A stretch of 64,000 nt of DNA from Parietaria judaica (taxonomy: Eukaryota > Streptophyta > Magnoliopsida > Rosales > Urticaceae), in the NCBI GenBank assembly GCA_954871525.1, contig OX940869.1:16396001-16460000 (forward strand). Reading direction: 5' to 3'. Position numbers and translations under genes: made by a program. The first letter of the stretch is position 1, and every line of letters begins with the position of its first letter. Below, piece after piece: positions 59,399 through 64,000 of this stretch. The notes under the pieces are model-generated. The model searched no databases and was not told the DNA's origin. It worked only from the letters and a program-made list of their open reading frames with translations.

Positions 59399-61810
59399 TC
59401 TATATATATAAAAGGAGAGTTTTGAGTAGATGTTGTGCCAAATTAGAAAAGCAAGAAGATGAGAATCTTATTTTCGCAATTTTTATTTTTATTTTTGAGA
59501 GTATTAAGCATGAAGTTTGGCATATAGAGAAAGACTTTACGGTTACTATAATATTATTGTGGATATTTATGGATCATTTATTGAGAATAATTGTGGATGG
59601 TTAACATATCTTATTTATTATAATATTTTATTTATTGAGAAATAATATTGGCATACAAAGAGACTAACAGTTATGGTGATACAGAAAAGAATATCATTCC
59701 TGAATATTATTCTAGAATGGTTAATGTATCGTTTTAATTAAAACATTTGATTAAAATAGAAAAAGTCATCATAATCACTTTAGAAAGTTATCGTTATGAG
59801 ATACACGGAGTATATATAGGGATATGGAATATGGATATAAAATGCAATGCAAGGGATCTGATTATGGTAGTATTAATTTTATCATTTTAATTGCTTTTAT
59901 CTTTTTTTTCTTTTGTAGTGACCATAGACGATTTCTTCTTCTTCTTTTTTTCCATCTTCTTTTTTTCCATGCAAGCTTTCCTATCTGATGATTTGATATT
60001 ATCTTTTCAACGTAAGTATAAGATTTTCTTATATATAAAGATGACCAAGTATATATATATATATATATATATTTATTTATTTACAAGTATTATTTCATTT
60101 TCTTATTTCTTATTTTTTTTTCTTTGTTAATTCTTTTTTTTTTTTTTTTACAATGGCTATTGGATATTTTTTCTATGTAATTTTTTTTTTTCGATGGCCA
60201 TTGTTTGCTTCTTTTTTGTTTTTGTTTTGCAGTGATCATCAACGATTCATTTTTCTCGATGGAAGCATCCCTGTGGCAATTTGATATGATCGTTTCTATG
60301 TAAGTCGAAGAGTTTTTTTATACGCAAAGATAACCAATTGTGTATGTTAACAATATTATTTCATTTTCTTATTTTCGTTCATAAGTTTTATATTTTTATT
60401 TTATAATGGTCATTGGTAATTCTTTTTCAATGTTTTTTTTTTTTTTTATGAGTGAGGCATCGTTCACTGCAACTCTGCAAGTCAACAAATTTCTTTATAA
60501 TGGTTATTAGTAATTTTTTAGTGATTATTGGTAATTCACTTTTTGGGTGTTAACTTTCTTTTTTATAATTAGTGAAGCTTATATTTAGCTTACATATATG
60601 TATATAAGATTATTTAGATTCCACACTTTCCATTGATTGATTTTGACCATGAATCTAAACAAGTTGCTAAGTCTCCACTGGAGATGTAGTACGAATTTTA
60701 ATTGAACCGTGAAAATCTTATTTGATGAACTTTGTGCCAACAAAACGTACGTTAAAGATTATCGTTATTTATACATTACACAGGAAAACTGAATAATTAT
60801 GACTTTGATAGTGTATACTTTCGTTATAACAGAAAGTCAAATTAATAAATTCGTTCCTTATGTTCTAAACCCTAAACCTTAAATCTTAAATATACAGGTC
60901 AATTTACAGACCTCATTTCCATAAATAACATGTATAAAAATACTGCCATATAATATTAGAGTATTTGATTATATATGCATTCTCTAATCCAAATAAGGTT
61001 TCGAAATTTAGGGTTTTGGAGTTGTTTTCTTATGCTAATCTTTACATTTGCAAAAGTATATTATCATATTAAACTCACGATAAAAAAAATAAAATAAAAT
61101 TAATTCTTGGTTTTAGAGTTGTTTTCTTATGTTAATCTTTATATTTGTGAAAGTATATATATTATCAGAATCAACACACGATAAAAAAAAAAATATAATT
61201 TTTATTACAATGATAAAAGAAGAAGAAAAAAAAAATACTTTAACATTTATAATATTTATAATGACATTTCTCGGAGCGGTCATCCCCTATCGAAAGATGT
61301 TAGAATATTTTAAATTAATGTGGTTTTCACTTTTGTTAGTTTCTAAAAACAATATCATCTTAAATTTATTTTATATCTTTTTCTAAATTTTTTCATCATT
61401 TTTTTTTATTTCTCTTGACAAAATAATTTTCATTTGTTATTCTTAATATTGTTATTTTTATTTTATATTATTCTTCACCTATATGTACTGCTTTAGTATT
61501 TATATACACTTTAAAAATTTACTTTCTTTAATTTGGCTGGACTCTTCTATATATTATTATGTTATTTTGTAAATAGAATCTTGGTTATTCATTTTTTTAA
61601 GAATGACATTATATCTAATTATATAAAATAAATAATTGGCGATAACATTACATGAATTAATCGATGATTGTTGAGATCGTTTTGGATATAATTGTTTAGA
61701 TTATTACAAGTTACAAAACACAATTGACATGATTAATTTACTTGAAATTTCGCTTAAATTTAAACGAGATATTTTCTCGCCACCACGCGAAGCGCGGTGA
61801 TGTCGACTAG
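59399..61810 (+). mobile_element. Non-autonomous Helitron (2.4 kb)
   Basis: 5' end TCTATATATATAAAAGG after an A (59398). The 3' end is CTAG (61807-61810) followed by T, with a hairpin 7 nt upstream (CACCACGC, loop GAA, GCGCGGTG at 61781-61799). These are the diagnostic plant Helitron termini and the A/T insertion site. There is no Rep/helicase frame inside. The interior is T-rich and carries two related exon-like segments (59915-60005 and 60229-60302). Confidence 0.87.
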
Positions 61811-62212
61811 TCTATATATAAAAGCAAAATCTTGACTAGATTACATGGCTTATTGAGAATCAAAGATTGTGAAATCTTATTTTTAGAGATTTTATAAAAA
61901 AGAATTATTGAAAAAAATACATATTAATTAGTGGAAGTTAAATGCCATTCATTAGTGGAGTTACAATCTTATTAGGAATATTTAATCACTAATTGAATGA
62001 CTTTTTTATTTTTAGTTTTCCTACCTTTAAAAATAGCGTATTGATTTTTTGTTAATACGACACAATGAAATATCAATTTACCTCTATTTTAATTTGTTTT
62101 TATAAAATCAATCTACCATCAATCTAAATATATAGTTTTTATATCATCAATTTATAGTTTTTATGATACTTTTTTCCTCAAATCGTATCTTGAATATATA
62201 TATATATATATG
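61811..62212 (+). mobile_element. 5' end of a second Helitron
   Basis: TCTATATATAAAAGC at 61811 repeats the Helitron 5' signature immediately after the CTAG of the first Helitron. Its 3' end was not found before the window ends. The hAT element at 62213 may lie inside it. Confidence 0.65.
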
Positions 62213-63279
62213 CAAGGTTCGAATTACCAACAATAATCGTCGATAATCGGTCTTACCGATTGTTACCGGTAAGTTGCCGGCTCTAACACTTATCGTTTTA
62301 TATGCTTTTCGACGATTATCGAGCTTTTCGATAAAACATTTTCCAACCGATTATCGGTAAAACACGTGTAAAAAATAGGGTCTTTTCGGTGCAAATAAAA
62401 AAAAGTTTAGGTTAGACCAAGGTATAAAATATCGCGGCAAAAATACCAATTAAACTTTCAGCAAAAATAATTATACTCACACAAGAGCACCTCACCCCGC
62501 CCCGTCACGTCACGTCACGTCCGGCCGGACGGACGGCGGCGGCGCGCGCGCGTGTGTGGTGGTGTAACATTTGTGTGAGTCCTCTCCCATCCACAAAATC
62601 CTATGACTCAAAGGGCCCAAGCCCTTGTCCCTAATATTTGGTATATAAACATCACCAAACTCTTGTCATCTATCAATGTGGGACTTTTTGTTATTCAACT
62701 AATATCACACATTCACACTTAACATACACATACACATACACTTCACCTAATAATTTAACTTAATATTACACACTTCAAATAATATTATACACTTAACATA
62801 CATATTAACTTCACCTAACATACATATACACTTAATATGTATATTCATTTAATATTATACACTTCAACTAATATTAAATTTGTTAACATACGTATACAAT
62901 TAACATGCATATTCACTTAATATTACACACTTAATTAACATACATATTCACTTCACATAATAATTTGACTTAATATTATACACTTAAACTAATAAAGTGA
63001 CTTAATATTAGTGTTTTAGATTTGAGACTAGTGATGGAATTATATGTGTGTATGACTTTATTTACATATGTTTTGTGGTATGATATTATAAAAATATTTT
63101 GTAAGTTTTCCGTCGAAAAGTATCGAAAAGTGTCGATAATCCGTCGATAATCTTCGATAAGTATCGGTCATCGGTAAGCTACAGTATTATAAGTTTTCCG
63201 TTGGTTAATCGGTAAGCTATCGATTAATCCGTCGAAAACAGTAACCGATTTATCGACAAGTTCGGTAAGTTGAACCTTG
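62213..63279. mobile_element. Non-autonomous hAT element (1.07 kb)
   Basis: Terminal inverted repeats CAAGGTTCGAATTACC and (reverse complement of the right end) CAAGGTTCAACTTACC match at 14 of 16 positions. An 8-bp duplication TATATATG flanks both sides (62205-62212 and 63280-63287). Subterminal zones are full of CGATAATCGG / TTACCGAT words in both directions, as expected for hAT transposase binding regions. A GC-rich island sits at 62491-62570. There is no transposase frame. Confidence 0.88.
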
Positions 63280-63287
63280 TATATATG

Positions 63288-64000
63288 GTTAATTGCGGCG
63301 AAAAGACCCAAACTTTGGTCAAATGCTCAGCTCTGTATACAACCTCCGTAAACGGCGGCAAAAATATCCAAACTCGGCATTTGGGAGTTGACCGAGGAAA
63401 TTTGTCCATGTGGGTATTAGCCTTTGCCACATGGCACTTAACCACCACGTCGCATGCCACGTAATTATTACTTTTTCAATAATTTTTATAAAAAAAAATA
63501 TTTTTTTAAATTTTTTAAATTTTTATTTTTAATAAATTTGTTTTCCAATAATAACAAATAATGAATATTTAAATTTAAATATTCATTATTGGTTATAATT
63601 ATTTATTTTTTAAAAAGCAGGTAGAACGAAATAAAAATCACCGTTCACGGTTCACTTGAACTCCGTTTACGATCCGGTTCCCGCGTCGAATAAAATTGTT
63701 TAGTATGTTTAATAATAATAATAACCAATAAACACATACATATTGTTTAAAAAGTCAAGACATAATTAAATACACACCACTTATTCAAAAAAAATAGTAG
63801 TTATATTTATATTTGACAAACAATTGTTTTTATTTGTTTGCATGATATTTTTTTTTTTTGTGTTTGCATTTTATAATAATAATTGTTTAATATGTTTTTT
63901 TATTTATTATTATTTGTTTAAAATTGTCATTAAATAATTATATGATTATTATTGGTTATTATTATTAAACATATTAAGCAATTTCGTTCCACCCGTGAAC
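63288..64000. other. AT-rich tail with palindromes
   Basis: Contains a perfect 34-bp palindrome (63557-63590) and an inverted pair: GTTTAATAATAATAATAACC near 63708-63727 against its inverse near 63953-63971, plus GTGGAACGAAAT-type ends near 63620 and 63981. This looks like one or two MITEs cut by the window end. No gene. Confidence 0.5.

Noticed and set aside
62680..62700. TGTGGGACT box resembling the inverse of a plant snRNA upstream element, with a nearby TATATAAAC
   Set aside because: No snRNA sequence follows at the right spacing on either strand. Similar words are common in plant repeats.

Overview
The window is nuclear DNA of a flowering plant, almost certainly a eudicot. The evidence is a full-length plant BIG/UBR4 gene with plant-type GT-AG introns, a plant-specific Ole e 1/proline-rich secreted-protein gene, and AT-rich intergenic DNA packed with plant LTR retrotransposons, Helitrons, hAT elements and MITEs. 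I cannot name the species.

The left third (1-28.7 kb) is the genic part. A TIR-type repeat (1-790) is followed by a plus-strand Myb/SANT-like gene (925-2878). Its second exon is broken by a roughly 0.7-kb foldback MITE, so I call it a pseudogene. Facing it tail to tail is BIG on the minus strand (start codon 22929, stop 3597). I could assemble it from 15 exons with every junction GT-AG and in phase, giving 5,049 codons, an intact reading frame, a UBR box, a ZZ finger, a cysteine-rich module and the C-terminal hemi-RING region. Upstream of BIG are unrecognised intergenic DNA and a gypsy-like LTR fragment carrying a 70-bp triple tandem repeat. Next comes a three-exon minus-strand gene (28633-26964) for a 346-aa secreted protein with a pollen Ole e 1-type domain and a proline-rich repeat tail.

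The middle (31-58.3 kb) is a stack of retroelements. A badly decayed plus-strand copia element (C) ends in an LTR at 34827-35048. A minus-strand copia-derived element (A, 35865-58278) has two 602-bp LTRs, an initiator-Met PBS and a PPT. It lacks most of gag, protease and integrase, and it carries a 1,070-bp segment in three head-to-tail copies. A Tat-type gypsy element (42865-56513, plus strand, two RNase H domains, an antisense reading region near its 3' end) is inserted into A. A second minus-strand copia element (B, 52550-about 56274) is inserted into the gypsy 3' LTR and has lost its 5' part. A 550-bp solo LTR with a perfect 5-bp target duplication sits in the 5' LTR of A. None of these pol genes is intact.

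The right end (58.3-64 kb) holds an orphan last-exon-like sequence, a 2.4-kb Helitron inserted exactly at the 5' end of a second Helitron, a 1.07-kb non-autonomous hAT element with a perfect 8-bp target duplication, and an AT-rich tail with palindromes.

I see no operon-like or defence-like system. The working genes are most likely BIG and the Ole e 1-type gene. The most unusual content is in how the mobile elements are arranged and damaged.
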